Below are positions 1-8,135 of a DNA stretch of 64,000 nt, in pieces. The notes under the pieces were generated by a model. That model saw only the letters and a list, made by a program, of their open reading frames with translations, was not told the DNA's origin and made no database searches. The translations under genes and the position numbers were made by a program. The stretch comes from Collinsella sp. AF23-2. Lineage in GTDB: Bacteria > Actinomycetota > Coriobacteriia > Coriobacteriales > Coriobacteriaceae. The stretch covers positions 25,180-89,179 of the forward strand of contig NZ_QRVG01000007.1 in the NCBI RefSeq assembly GCF_003459245.1, written 5' to 3'. Every line of letters starts with the position of its first letter. Position 1 is the stretch's first letter.

Positions 1-616
1 TCATCTTGATCTGCGGAGCTTCCTCTGCCTCGTGAACATCGTTATCGATCTGTTTGATCTCGTCCACCAGCATGCGGCTCGAGATGCGCGTGACGCCCTT
101 GCCCATGACGACGGCCTGGATCGTGCCGTCGCTCGACACCACGGAGCACGCGCGGCCTTCCTCGCGCGCCTCGATGCAGAGCTTCTGCACCACGGTATCG
201 GCAGAGACGCCCGTCGGCGAGAACTCGATACGCACGCCGCGGGCCGGCAGGTTGGGGCGCTCGCTGGAGATATTGCCCGCGCCGTCAAACACAATCACAG
301 CCTCGTAGCGGCCCTGGGCAAACGCCGCCACGTCGTTGATGAGTGCAGTGCGCGCCATATCGTGGACGTCGCTGGAATACGGATCGTCGGAATGGTCGTA
401 CACGAGCTTTTCGTAGCGCGGCGTGCAGTGAATCACGTTATAGCCGTCGACCACCAGCAGCTCGGGCTTATTGGAGTGCACCGTCGAGACAGGATCGGCG
501 ATGGCCTGCGCAAACGCATTGCCGCCCACGCCATAGGTCGCGGCCGAAACAATCGGCTTGGCCGAGCCTTCGCCAAAGCGCTTGGCCTTGGACTTGGCGC
601 GGTTCTTCTTGGACAT
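1..616 (-). CDS. YacP-like NYN-domain RNase, 3' end beyond window
   Basis: 205 codons are visible and the frame stays open to base 1, so the C-terminus is missing. After a basic, Lys/Arg-rich N-terminus (residues 1-19) the NYN/PIN-like core starts with LLVVDGYNVIH (about 53-63), whose Asp57 is the expected metal ligand. A second conserved stretch, AVIVFDGAGN, follows near residue 100. YacP/Rae1 proteins in Firmicutes are ribosome-associated endoribonucleases, and the same role is inferred here. The gene is last in the disA-ispD-ispF-cysS-rlmB run. Its ATG lies only 3 bases past the rlmB stop, so the two are probably translated together. The position after rlmB is the usual one for yacP. Confidence 0.85.
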   Translation of the reverse strand, partial: MSKKNRAKSKAKRFGEGSAKPIVSAATYGVGGNAFAQAIADPVSTVHSNKPELLVVDGYNVIHCTPRYEKLVYDHSDDPYSSDVHDMARTALINDVAAFAQGRYEAVIVFDGAGNISSERPNLPARGVRIEFSPTGVSADTVVQKLCIEAREEGRACSVVSSDGTIQAVVMGKGVTRISSRMLVDEIKQIDNDVHEAEEAPQIKM

Positions 617-619
617 GCG

Positions 620-1534
620 CTACTCCTCCCCCATGAGCTCGCCGGCATTGCGGCGCAGCCACTCAAAGCACAGCGCGGTGGTCGCCTGGGCCACATTGAG
701 ACTCTCGGTCATGCCGCGCTGGGGAAGCTTGGTCAAAAAGTCGCATTTCTCGAGCACCAGGCGCGAGATGCCGTCGCCCTCGGAGCCCATGACGAGCGCC
801 ACGCGGCCCTCGAAGGGAGCATCCCAGCAGCTGCCCTCGGCGTGCTCGGAAGCACCGCCCACCCAAAAGCCAGCGACCTTGAGGTCATCGAGCGCACGGG
901 CGATATTGGGAACCTGTGCGATGGGCAGATGCATGACGGCGCCGGCAGAAGTCTTGTAGCTGCCGACGGTCACACCGGCGGCGCGCTTGTTGGCAATAAT
1001 GACGCCCGCCGCGCCCACGACCTCGGCAGAGCGCACGATGGCACCAAAGTTACCGTCGTCGGTCACATGATCGAGCACGACGACGAGTGCCGGGCCATCG
1101 CCCGCGCGGCCGAGGATATCGGCAACATCGGCATAAGGGAAGTTGCCAACCTCGAGCGCGATGCCCTGGTGAGCGCCATGGCTCGACAGTGCGTCGAGCT
1201 GCGCACGCGGCACATACTTAATGCGGACACCCGCGGCGTTGAGGTCATCGATCAGGCGCGACAAGGCGGCATCGCGCTCCCCGCCCTCGGCGATGAGCGC
1301 GCACTTGACGGGAAAACCAGTGCGTAGCGCCTCGGCGGCAGCACGGCGACCTTCGATAAACTCGCCCTTGGGAGCCTGGACAGCGTCGCGGCTGCGATCG
1401 CGCTGCAGACGTGCGGCCTGGGTGCGATCGCGCTGGCCCTTGGAAGCGGCAGCGCGGTCATTGCGGCGAATCGGACGCGAGCCAGAAGCAGCCTGCTTGC
1501 CGCCACGCGGTGCACGCTTGCGGTTGTCGGCCAT
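620..1534 (-). CDS. rlmB: 23S rRNA (guanosine-2'-O-)-methyltransferase, TrmH/SpoU family
   Basis: 304 aa. Residues 1-55 are a basic, disordered-looking extension. Residues 56-135 form the SpoU substrate-binding domain, starting KGEFIEGRRAAAEAL. Residues 145-300 form the knotted SPOUT methylase with all three motifs: NFGAIVRSAEVVGAAGVI (about 162), MGSEGDGIS (about 250) and SLNVAQATTALCFE (about 278). The family uses SAM to methylate the 2'-O of a guanosine in 23S rRNA (G2251 in E. coli). The GGAGG before its ATG supports the start. It lies between cysS and yacP, the order known from many Gram-positives. The mrnC gene often found between cysS and rlmB is absent; a 143-bp spacer is there instead. 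Confidence 0.93.
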   Translation of the reverse strand: MADNRKRAPRGGKQAASGSRPIRRNDRAAASKGQRDRTQAARLQRDRSRDAVQAPKGEFIEGRRAAAEALRTGFPVKCALIAEGGERDAALSRLIDDLNAAGVRIKYVPRAQLDALSSHGAHQGIALEVGNFPYADVADILGRAGDGPALVVVLDHVTDDGNFGAIVRSAEVVGAAGVIIANKRAAGVTVGSYKTSAGAVMHLPIAQVPNIARALDDLKVAGFWVGGASEHAEGSCWDAPFEGRVALVMGSEGDGISRLVLEKCDFLTKLPQRGMTESLNVAQATTALCFEWLRRNAGELMGEE

Positions 1535-1677
1535 AAAACGGCCTCCTTAAATAGATAACGAACAAGAATCGACCGTCCGAGCCACGGCACCTTGCCTTTC
1601 AATCGTCGGGCATGACCACCAGGTCTATGCCCTCCTCTTTCAAGGCAATCTGCCGCACCTCGAACGGTCGACAAATA

Positions 1678-3144
1678 CTAGAGAGTCTTAATACGGGTGC
1701 CGGCGGCCGTGTCCTCAATGGTGAGGCCCAGGTCCTTGAGCTGATCGCGGATGGCGTCTGCCAGATCCCAGTTCTTGGCGGCGCGGGCCTCGGCGCGGGC
1801 CTCGAGAATCTTGGCAGCAGCCTCGTCCACATCGTCACCCGTGTAGGCAACCAGACCGGCGGCAACGCCCAGCAGGCCCAGCGGCAACTCGACCTTGGGC
1901 TCGGGGAGCTCAACGCCAAACGTATCGAGCAGCTCGGTCAGCGTATCGGCGGCAGCCAGGACTACGGCCTTGTCGGCAGCATCGCCCGCCTGCTCCAGAT
2001 ACTGATTACACTCGGTGACAAAGCCAAAGACGGCACCCATGGCACCGGCGGTGTTAAAGTCGTCGTCCATGCACTCCTTAAAGGCGGCACGGGTCTCGGC
2101 GGCCTTGGCGGCAAGCGCCTCGGCGGCAGCCTCATCGGCATCGGCCGTCGCGTGGCTTGCAGCCCAGCGCAGGTTCTCGACCGTACCGGCGATACGCGTG
2201 AGAGAGTTCTCGGCACCCTCCAGGCGCTCCCAAGAGAAGTCGAGTGGCGAGCGATAGCTCGTCTGCAGCATCAGCAAACGCAGAGCCGCGGCAGAGTGCT
2301 GCTCGAGCACCTCGGCCAGGGTAAAGAAGTTACCGAGCGACTTGGACATCTTCTCGCCGTCAACCAGCAGCATGCCCGTGTGCATCCAGGTGTTGGAGAA
2401 GCCCTGGTGCCAGGCACAGGTGGCCTGGGCGCACTCGTTCTCGTGATGCGGGAAGGCAAGGTCGGATCCGCCGCCGTGGATGTCGATCGGGGTGCCCAGG
2501 TAGCGATGCACCATGGCGGCGCACTCGGTGTGCCAACCGGGACGGCCCTCGCCCCAGGGGCTCGGCCAGCTGGGCTCGCCGGGCTTGGCGGCCTTCCACA
2601 GGGCAAAGTCGAGCGGGTCGTTCTTGTCCTCGTTCTCCTCGATGCGCGCGCCAACCATAAGGTCGTCGATGTTGCGGCCCGAGACCTGACCATAGTTGGG
2701 ATCGCTGCGCACGGCAAAGTACACATCGCCGTTATCGGCTGCGTAAGCGTGGCCTTGCTCGATAAGCGTCTTGATCATGGCGATCATGGGGCCAATCTCC
2801 TTGGTGGCGCGGGGGCGTACATCGGGATCGAGCACGTTGGCGGCGCGCATGACGCCGATGAACTTGTCGGAGAACTCCTTCGCGACCTCGGCAGCCGTAC
2901 GGCCCTGCTCGTTGGCGCGCTTGATAATCTTGTCATCGACATCGGTGAGGTTCTGGGCGAACGTGACCTCGTAGCCGCTCGCAATGAGCCAGCGACGAAT
3001 CACGTCAAAGCTGATGAACGTGCGGGCGTTGCCGATGTGGATGTTGTCGTAGACCGTGGGGCCGCACACGTACATGCGGACCCTGCCGGACTCGATGGGC
3101 TGGAACTCTTCCTTTTTATGGGTAGCGCTGTTGTAGATACGCAT
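1678..3144 (-). CDS. cysS: Cysteinyl-tRNA synthetase
   Basis: 488 aa, class I synthetase of normal bacterial length. The Rossmann fold opens with MYVCGPTVYDNIHIGNART, holding the zinc ligand Cys27 and the HIGH-type motif HIGN (36-39). The other zinc ligands are expected at Cys208 (WHTEC) and in FPHHENE (231-237). The KMSKS loop is intact at 265-269, and the C-terminal helical anticodon domain follows. It charges tRNA-Cys. The start codon is 3 bases downstream of the ispF stop, which places it in the disA-isp operon. Confidence 0.97.
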   Translation of the reverse strand: MRIYNSATHKKEEFQPIESGRVRMYVCGPTVYDNIHIGNARTFISFDVIRRWLIASGYEVTFAQNLTDVDDKIIKRANEQGRTAAEVAKEFSDKFIGVMRAANVLDPDVRPRATKEIGPMIAMIKTLIEQGHAYAADNGDVYFAVRSDPNYGQVSGRNIDDLMVGARIEENEDKNDPLDFALWKAAKPGEPSWPSPWGEGRPGWHTECAAMVHRYLGTPIDIHGGGSDLAFPHHENECAQATCAWHQGFSNTWMHTGMLLVDGEKMSKSLGNFFTLAEVLEQHSAAALRLLMLQTSYRSPLDFSWERLEGAENSLTRIAGTVENLRWAASHATADADEAAAEALAAKAAETRAAFKECMDDDFNTAGAMGAVFGFVTECNQYLEQAGDAADKAVVLAAADTLTELLDTFGVELPEPKVELPLGLLGVAAGLVAYTGDDVDEAAAKILEARAEARAAKNWDLADAIRDQLKDLGLTIEDTAAGTRIKTL

Positions 3145-3147
3145 TCG

Positions 3148-3642
3148 TTACTCCTTAACGGTTTTCTGTAGCAGGCAGACGGCCCAGGCGCCAATTCCCT
3201 CGCCTTGGCCTTCCCAGCCGAGCTTTTCGGTCGTAGTGGCGGCGACGCCCACGTTTTCGACGTCAACGCCCAGGGCATGGGCCAGGTTGGCGCGCATGGC
3301 ATCGCGGTGCGGGGTGATTTTGGGCTGCTGGCAGGCAATGGTGCAGTCGGCATCGACAAACTCAAAGCCCAGCTCGCGCGCATAGTCCATCACACGGGCA
3401 AGCAGCACCATCGAGTCGGCACCCTCATAGGCAGGATCGGTGTCGGGGAACAGTTTTCCAATGTCTCCCCCGCGGCAGGCGCCCAGAATGGCGTCGGCCA
3501 GCGCGTGCGCGAGCACATCGGCATCCGAGTGGCCCAGTAGGCCGCGCTCGTAGGGAATGTCGACCCCGCCGATGATACATCGACGCCCCTCCACCAAACG
3601 GTGGACGTCGTAGCCGTGGCCAATGCGCAGGTTACTGAACAT
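3148..3642 (-). CDS. ispF: 2-C-methyl-D-erythritol 2,4-cyclodiphosphate synthase
   Basis: 164 aa, full length. It carries the zinc-binding DVH motif (12-14) in RIGHGYDVHRL and the active-site segment LLGHSDADVLAHALADAILG. It makes the cyclic diphosphate of the MEP isoprenoid pathway in a trimer whose active sites lie between subunits. The gene overlaps the end of ispD by 11 bases. With ispD here and ispE at 22133, three of the seven MEP-pathway enzymes are in this window, so isoprenoids are made by the non-mevalonate route. Confidence 0.97.
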   Translation of the reverse strand: MFSNLRIGHGYDVHRLVEGRRCIIGGVDIPYERGLLGHSDADVLAHALADAILGACRGGDIGKLFPDTDPAYEGADSMVLLARVMDYARELGFEFVDADCTIACQQPKITPHRDAMRANLAHALGVDVENVGVAATTTEKLGWEGQGEGIGAWAVCLLQKTVKE

Positions 3643-4360
3643 GGGGAAGGTCCTCTCCCTCGGCCATGCGACCGAGCAGAATCGCGGTTACGGGACGCAG
3701 GTCCTCGGGCACCGTCACCTTAAGGTTGTCGCGTGGGCTCTGGACGCAGCGAACGCGTCCTCCCATGCGCTCAACCAGCGAAGAATCGTCGGTCCCGATA
3801 AACCCCTCGGCGATGGCTGCGGTGTGGGCGCGCTTCATGGCGTCGACGCTAAAGATCTGCGGCGTCTGCGCGGCCCAGTAGAGCTCGCGTGGCGGCGTCT
3901 CGACGATGTTGTCGCCATCGACAATCTTGAGTGTGTCGATGGCGGGCTGGCCGCACACGACACCGTCGAGGGCGCGGTCGCCCACAAGCACGTCGATCGC
4001 ATGGTCGATGGCCTCAGTCGTAATGAGCGGACGAGCGCCATCGTGAATGGCGACGTATTCAAAGCCTGCCGGAACCGCATGCACGCCGGCACGGGTGGAA
4101 TCCTGGCGGGTATCGCCGGCATCGGCAAAGCCGATGGGCGTGTCATAGTCAAACGGGTCGATGGCCAGGCGGCGCATCTCGGCACGGCGCTCGGCAGGAC
4201 ACACCACCACGATGTGGCCAACCTTGTCGCTACGATCGAACGCACGGATGGACCAGCTCATGAGCGGACGGCCCGCCACGTTAACGAGCTGCTTGCCACC
4301 GGGGTTACCAAAGCGCTGGCCGCTGCCACCGGCAACGACCACGGCGCATACGGGCGCCAT
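3632..4360 (-). CDS. ispD: 2-C-methyl-D-erythritol 4-phosphate cytidylyltransferase
   Basis: 242 aa. The N-terminus has the nucleotidyltransferase signature VVVAGGSGQRFG (7-18) followed by GKQL (22-25). The internal IHDGARPLI motif carries the conserved Asp and Arg. It transfers CMP from CTP to MEP. The ATG shares one base with the disA stop (TAATG), and its 3' end overlaps ispF, so disA, ispD and ispF are translationally coupled. Length and motifs fit the monofunctional enzyme, not an IspDF fusion. Confidence 0.96.
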   Translation of the reverse strand: MAPVCAVVVAGGSGQRFGNPGGKQLVNVAGRPLMSWSIRAFDRSDKVGHIVVVCPAERRAEMRRLAIDPFDYDTPIGFADAGDTRQDSTRAGVHAVPAGFEYVAIHDGARPLITTEAIDHAIDVLVGDRALDGVVCGQPAIDTLKIVDGDNIVETPPRELYWAAQTPQIFSVDAMKRAHTAAIAEGFIGTDDSSLVERMGGRVRCVQSPRDNLKVTVPEDLRPVTAILLGRMAEGEDLPHVQ

Positions 4361-5427
4361 TATGCGTTCCCCTGTTTGGTGCCCTTCATGCGGTACAGGG
4401 AGTCCGCAAGAATGGCAGGGTTGTTGACGCCAAAGTCGCCCAGACGTTCCGGGTCCTCGCTGATGTCATCCATGAGCTCCTGCAGCGAGCCGTACTCGTC
4501 GACGATCTTCTCGGCCACGCCGTCACGCACGACGGACACGCGGGAAAGTGTACGCAGACCCAGCGGCGTCATGACAGAGTCCTCGTCCAGGTCGTCGTAG
4601 CCCAGAACTGCCGCCACATGCTGCGGGTCGGACAAGTCCTTGGGCGTCATGCGGCTAAGCTCGGCACGGATCTTCTCGGCATTAGCCTCGGAAGAGTCAC
4701 TCGCGTAGTCGCGGATCATCAGGTCGTATTCGGTATCCATGCTGGAGCCGGCGAGCTGCTCGAGCTGCATCTGTACGAGCTTGCCCTGGTTGCCCAACTT
4801 GACGATGCAATCCTTAAGCTCGGTCTTTGCCTGCTGCATGATCTCGAAGCTCGAGAAAATACCGGTAATGTCGGCGAGCGTAACGTAGTCGTCGAGCTCA
4901 AGGGCCGTCAGGCGCAGCAGGGAGCGATCGAGCGACTGACGGGTAGTCTGGAGCGTAGCGACGAGCTGGTTGACCGAGCTCATGATGGTGGTGACGGGCT
5001 GAATCTCGTAGCTCTTGCCGTGAACGTACACGTTAACGACGGCACGACGGGCCGAGACCGAGATCACGATGGCGTCGGTGAGCACCGACATGCGAGCGGC
5101 AGTACGGTGACGCATGCCCGTTTCACTCGTGGCGAGCGAGGGATCGGGATTGAGGTGGAAGTTGGCGCGCAGGATCTGGGTGAGGTCGCCATCGATGACG
5201 ATGGCACCGTCCATCTTGGAAAGCTCGAACAGGCGGTTCGAGGTAAACGAAATGTTGAGCGGGAAGCCGTCGTTACCGGCAGCGAGTACGTTTTCGGTGT
5301 CGCCGACGCAAATAAGAGCGCCCAGGTGACCAGCAATGATCATGTCGAGGGCGGTGCGGATCGGCTGGCCGGGGGCAGTCAGGCGAATAGCCTGTTCCAT
5401 ACGCTTTTGCAGCTCGTTCTTATCCAA
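4360..5427 (-). CDS. disA: DNA integrity scanning diadenylate cyclase DisA
   Basis: 355 aa. The N-terminal DAC domain (1-145) has the catalytic motifs DGA (73-75, in KMDGAIVIDG) and RHR (106-108, in GMRHRTAARMS). A helical linker and a C-terminal helix-hairpin-helix DNA-binding domain (GLRTLSRVSVV, LQELMDDISEDPERLGDFG) follow. It makes cyclic di-AMP from two ATP while scanning DNA. The start codon is TTG at 5425-5427 with GGGAG seven bases upstream; the nearby ATGs are out of frame. It heads the minus-strand operon, and its promoter lies in the space shared with mntP. Confidence 0.95.
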   Translation of the reverse strand: MDKNELQKRMEQAIRLTAPGQPIRTALDMIIAGHLGALICVGDTENVLAAGNDGFPLNISFTSNRLFELSKMDGAIVIDGDLTQILRANFHLNPDPSLATSETGMRHRTAARMSVLTDAIVISVSARRAVVNVYVHGKSYEIQPVTTIMSSVNQLVATLQTTRQSLDRSLLRLTALELDDYVTLADITGIFSSFEIMQQAKTELKDCIVKLGNQGKLVQMQLEQLAGSSMDTEYDLMIRDYASDSSEANAEKIRAELSRMTPKDLSDPQHVAAVLGYDDLDEDSVMTPLGLRTLSRVSVVRDGVAEKIVDEYGSLQELMDDISEDPERLGDFGVNNPAILADSLYRMKGTKQGNA

Positions 5428-5597
5428 GGCATCGCTCCCATCGTATACGCTCCATAAACGCTAAATAGTTTCTCACGGTTTGCCCCCGCAGCGCTTGCGA
5501 AATCCGATGCTTACAGAATGAGCGAACACCGCTGGGGTAGTCAAAAGAGCCCCAACCCAAATGAGCTGCTTATGTGGTAGCATCGGGATTCACATGA

Positions 5598-5696
5598 ATG
5601 AGGGAGTAGTCGCGTGACCGGGTTCGCCTCCGGTGGCGCGGTAAGTCAACACACTGGCCGATGCGGCCTGGCTTGCCTTAATGAACGAGACTCGTG
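5598..5696 (+). promoter_or_regulatory. yybP-ykoY manganese riboswitch
   Basis: The leader of mntP reads AGGGAGTAGTCGCG at the 5' side, GTAAGTCAACACACTGGCC in the middle and GGCCTGGCTTGCCTTAATGA then ACGAGACTC at the 3' side. These match the conserved L1/L3 loops and helices of the yybP-ykoY family. This class senses Mn2+ and usually turns on Mn exporters. An intrinsic terminator overlaps its 3' edge, so the likely mechanism is antitermination when Mn is high. Confidence 0.9.
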
Positions 5697-5732
5697 GCTG
5701 TGCGCGCAACGCGTACGCCACGGGTCTTTTTT
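5688..5732 (+). terminator. Riboswitch-controlled intrinsic terminator
   Basis: AGACTCGTGGC (5688-5698) pairs with GCCACGGGTCT (5717-5727) over 11 bp with one G-U pair, followed by six T (5727-5732). The left arm shares bases with the 3' end of the Mn riboswitch, so aptamer folding and terminator formation should compete. Confidence 0.88.
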
Positions 5733-5785
5733 GTTACTCCCCCAAGAGGTACACGCGGGCCCGCCCGCAGAGAGGGAGTCAGACT

Positions 5786-6364
5786 ATGGGACTCGCAGAG
5801 CTCGTGCTGCTCGCCGTTGGCCTTTCGATGGACGCCTTTGCCGTATCCATCTGCAAGGGCCTTGGCATGAAGAAGATCGACCTTAAAGTCGCCGCGGTGC
5901 TCGGCCTGTTCTTTGGCGGCTTTCAGGCCGGCATGCCCGTAATCGGATGGGCGCTTGGCAGTCAATTCATGGGCATCATCGGACCCATCGACCATTGGAT
6001 CGCCTTTATCCTTTTGGCCTTTATCGGCGGCAAAATGCTGTGGGAATCCTTTACCGAGGACGAGAATGAAGGCGACGGCAAGGATGCCGAAAAGATTGAC
6101 CTGGGCGAGTACCTGATCCTCGCCATCGCCACCTCAATCGACGCCCTAGCCGTAGGCATCTCATTTGCGGCGCTCTCGGTTGACATCGTTCCCGCTGTAT
6201 CGCTTATCGGCGTCACAACGTTTATCTTCTCCATCGCCGGCGTAGCGATCGGCCACACCTTTGGCGCGCGCTACGAAAAACCTGCCACCATCGTGGGCGG
6301 CATCGTGCTCATCCTCATCGGGCTTAAGATCTTGCTTGAGCATCTGGGGATTTTGGCGCTGTAA
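5786..6364 (+). CDS. mntP: Manganese efflux pump MntP
   Basis: 192 aa, six predicted membrane helices in two homologous halves. Each half has a conserved Asp segment: GLSMDAFAVSICKG (13-26) and ATSIDALAVGISFA (about 115). A charged cytoplasmic loop (DENEGDGKDAEKID) separates them. It exports Mn2+ and protects against manganese excess. The ATG at 5786 is preceded by AGGGAG. An upstream in-frame extension runs through the riboswitch terminator and was rejected as start. The riboswitch assigns the substrate independently of the protein. Confidence 0.95.
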   Translation: MGLAELVLLAVGLSMDAFAVSICKGLGMKKIDLKVAAVLGLFFGGFQAGMPVIGWALGSQFMGIIGPIDHWIAFILLAFIGGKMLWESFTEDENEGDGKDAEKIDLGEYLILAIATSIDALAVGISFAALSVDIVPAVSLIGVTTFIFSIAGVAIGHTFGARYEKPATIVGGIVLILIGLKILLEHLGILAL

Positions 6365-6402
6365 CGCCAAACGCAATCGCTCAAAACTCAACGCCAGTAG
6401 CA

Positions 6403-6825
6403 TCACGAATAGTCCCCGCCCAACGGGGTTCTCCCCTCCGCAGGCGTTTCGAAACCCGCCCCCATCCCGGATTCCCACGCAGCGGCCGCGTTCACCGCCG
6501 ACACGGGGACCCCTAGCTCCCCCGCGACGCGGCAGACCCTCGGCTGCCCCTCGTAAAGGATGCAGAAGACACGGTCGAGGTCCGACGGTTCGACCAGGCT
6601 GTACCGGCAGTCCGCGTACAGTGCGCAGCCCCTCCCGCGCGGGTCGCCGTCCGAGTCCTCATCCGGCTCATGATGGCGCACCTCGACCCAAAGGCCCTCC
6701 AACACGTCGTCGAACCCGAAATCGAGCTCCGCCTGGACGCTCTCGCCGAGCGCATCGCCCAGGGCGAGCTCCGGCACTTTCGTCACACGGCCGTCCAGCC
6801 ACTCAATCTCTGTCATCGCGCGCAT
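6403..6825 (-). CDS. Hypothetical protein, small acidic
   Basis: 140 aa from the ATG at 6825, which has AAGGGG nine bases upstream; a GTG at 6846 would add seven residues. No known family was recognised. The N-terminal half is acidic (DEDSDGDP). The C-terminal part, YEGQPRVCRVAGELGVPVSAVN, could be a small helix-turn-helix. Third codon positions are GC-rich, as in real genes here. It lies convergent to mntP at the left edge of the accessory island. Confidence 0.5.
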   Translation of the reverse strand: MRAMTEIEWLDGRVTKVPELALGDALGESVQAELDFGFDDVLEGLWVEVRHHEPDEDSDGDPRGRGCALYADCRYSLVEPSDLDRVFCILYEGQPRVCRVAGELGVPVSAVNAAAAWESGMGAGFETPAEGRTPLGGDYS

Positions 6826-7325
6826 GGTGCAAGCCCCTTCCGACACAGGATTGTCAGCTCAACCCGACCCTTACCCATACGGACGAACATAACTCGCCAA
6901 GGGAAGCCCCTGAAGGCCGTGCGCCACAACATGAGGCCGAATCCGCCCCCGGCTGGACAGGCCAACAACGAAGGAGCACACGGAACCGGCGCGGCGTTAC
7001 AACCGTCCCGGCAAGCATGTCACTTGGCCAAGTCATGATGCCGACAAACCCGGAAATGCTCCAACGGAGCGCCGAACGAGCGTAACAATATAAAGCCGTG
7101 CAACACGCGTTGGACGACCAGAACATCCCAAACAAAGGCCTGTCGGTCCCACCTTCAAGCCCAATAGCAAAATGTGCATCAGCGGATTTGCAGCGATACA
7201 AGTCTCAACCGTCACCATCACACCGCAGCGCGCCTAGTCCCACTCATCCTACTGCAAATGTCCCAGAACGAGAAAACGACCAGCTTAACATGCCAACCTT
7301 TATATCCGCACGCGCGTAATTCAAC
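6826..7325. other. 500-bp gap at left side of accessory island
   Basis: No convincing gene was found. Open frames on both strands lack ribosome sites and have no coherent motif. Base composition drifts from GC-rich to AT-richer towards 7325. It may hold decayed coding sequence. Confidence 0.4.
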
Positions 7326-7952
7326 TCATAAGGACCGGTTATCCCTTACCTGTGACACAATCTCAAACGCACAGAACAGAATCATCAGTCCAATCATCGC
7401 ATAAGAGGCAGCCGAACCTTCAAACACTATTCCACAAAGAACAATCTCCGCGCCGCCAATAAGAACTGTTATCAGGCGCTCTGCCTTTTTGCTCTCGCCG
7501 CTCGCATAAAAAGGCGGCAAAGCGCACAAGATCACATATAGCCCGGGAAGGGAATACAGGATCGATAGTCCAAGCCCCCCATCAACCGCAGTGTTTTGCG
7601 TAAGAATCAACTGAACCCAAACGGCAATTATCACTGAGCAGGTTGTCGATAAAAGAAGGCTAGAAATATAGCACGCAAGAAAGTCCCGTCGCATTCGAAC
7701 AGAGAAATCCGCGAACTCTCTTCGCCGCGTGGAAACAATAAGGTACACAGAAATTGCAATAGAACCAATCAGAGAAAACAGCGGAACAACCAGCAATTCA
7801 AGCTTATTACCCCATCGATCAACCACACCCCCACTCCAATGAGCGGGAATTGTATCAGGGAGGGCTGACCAAGCCGCCCATAGAATCAGAAATGGAAGAA
7901 TAGAGAGGATGAAAGATGATAACACTGCAGTAATTTTTTTCGAGGCTCTCAT
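7326..7952 (-). CDS. DUF1648-type membrane protein
   Basis: 208 aa from the ATG at 7952; a GTG at 7979 is the alternative and AAGGAG lies between them. The first helix is followed by LPDTIPAHWSGGVVDRWGNK (about 31-50), the typical DUF1648 segment seen in SdpI-like membrane proteins. Five or more further hydrophobic helices follow. The function is unknown; some relatives are immunity or sensor proteins. Codon use is more AT-rich than in neighbouring housekeeping genes, which suggests acquisition. It is divergent from the ATPase at 8136, sharing a short AT-rich promoter region. Confidence 0.75.
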   Translation of the reverse strand: MRASKKITAVLSSFILSILPFLILWAAWSALPDTIPAHWSGGVVDRWGNKLELLVVPLFSLIGSIAISVYLIVSTRRREFADFSVRMRRDFLACYISSLLLSTTCSVIIAVWVQLILTQNTAVDGGLGLSILYSLPGLYVILCALPPFYASGESKKAERLITVLIGGAEIVLCGIVFEGSAASYAMIGLMILFCAFEIVSQVRDNRSL

Positions 7953-8076
7953 CGATTCCGCATCTCCTTGTGCGCTCACATTCCACTCCGTCTTAAATCA
8001 AGTAAAAATAATAGCTTGAATGCAAATTTGTTTTAATTATTGGTTGATCTCATTTCCATTCTTAATAATTGTTATC

Positions 8077-8107
8077 TTGATTTTATATCGATTATTCGAT
8101 ATATAGT
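8077..8107 (+). promoter_or_regulatory. Promoter with overlapping 8-bp palindrome
   Basis: TTGATT (8077-8082) lies 17 bp before TATATA (8100-8105), or 19 bp before TATAGT (8102-8107). Between and over the -10 sits a perfect inverted repeat: TATATCGA (8084-8091), spacer TTAT, TCGATATA (8096-8103). Such a site is well placed for a repressor of the ATPase/TOPRIM operon that starts at 8136. No regulator gene was recognised next to it. Confidence 0.6.
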
Positions 8108-8135
8108 AATATAAATTGTGTTCAAGGAGGGCACC

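Noticed and set aside
32..1327. Long plus-strand open frame across yacP and rlmB
   Set aside because: It is an antisense shadow of two well-supported minus-strand genes; no ribosome site, no motif.
1599..1677. Short minus-strand frame ending in EVRQIALKEEGIDLVVMPDD between cysS and rlmB
   Set aside because: Protein-like, but only about 20 codons past any possible start, no ribosome site, and no link to the mrnC gene that often lies here.
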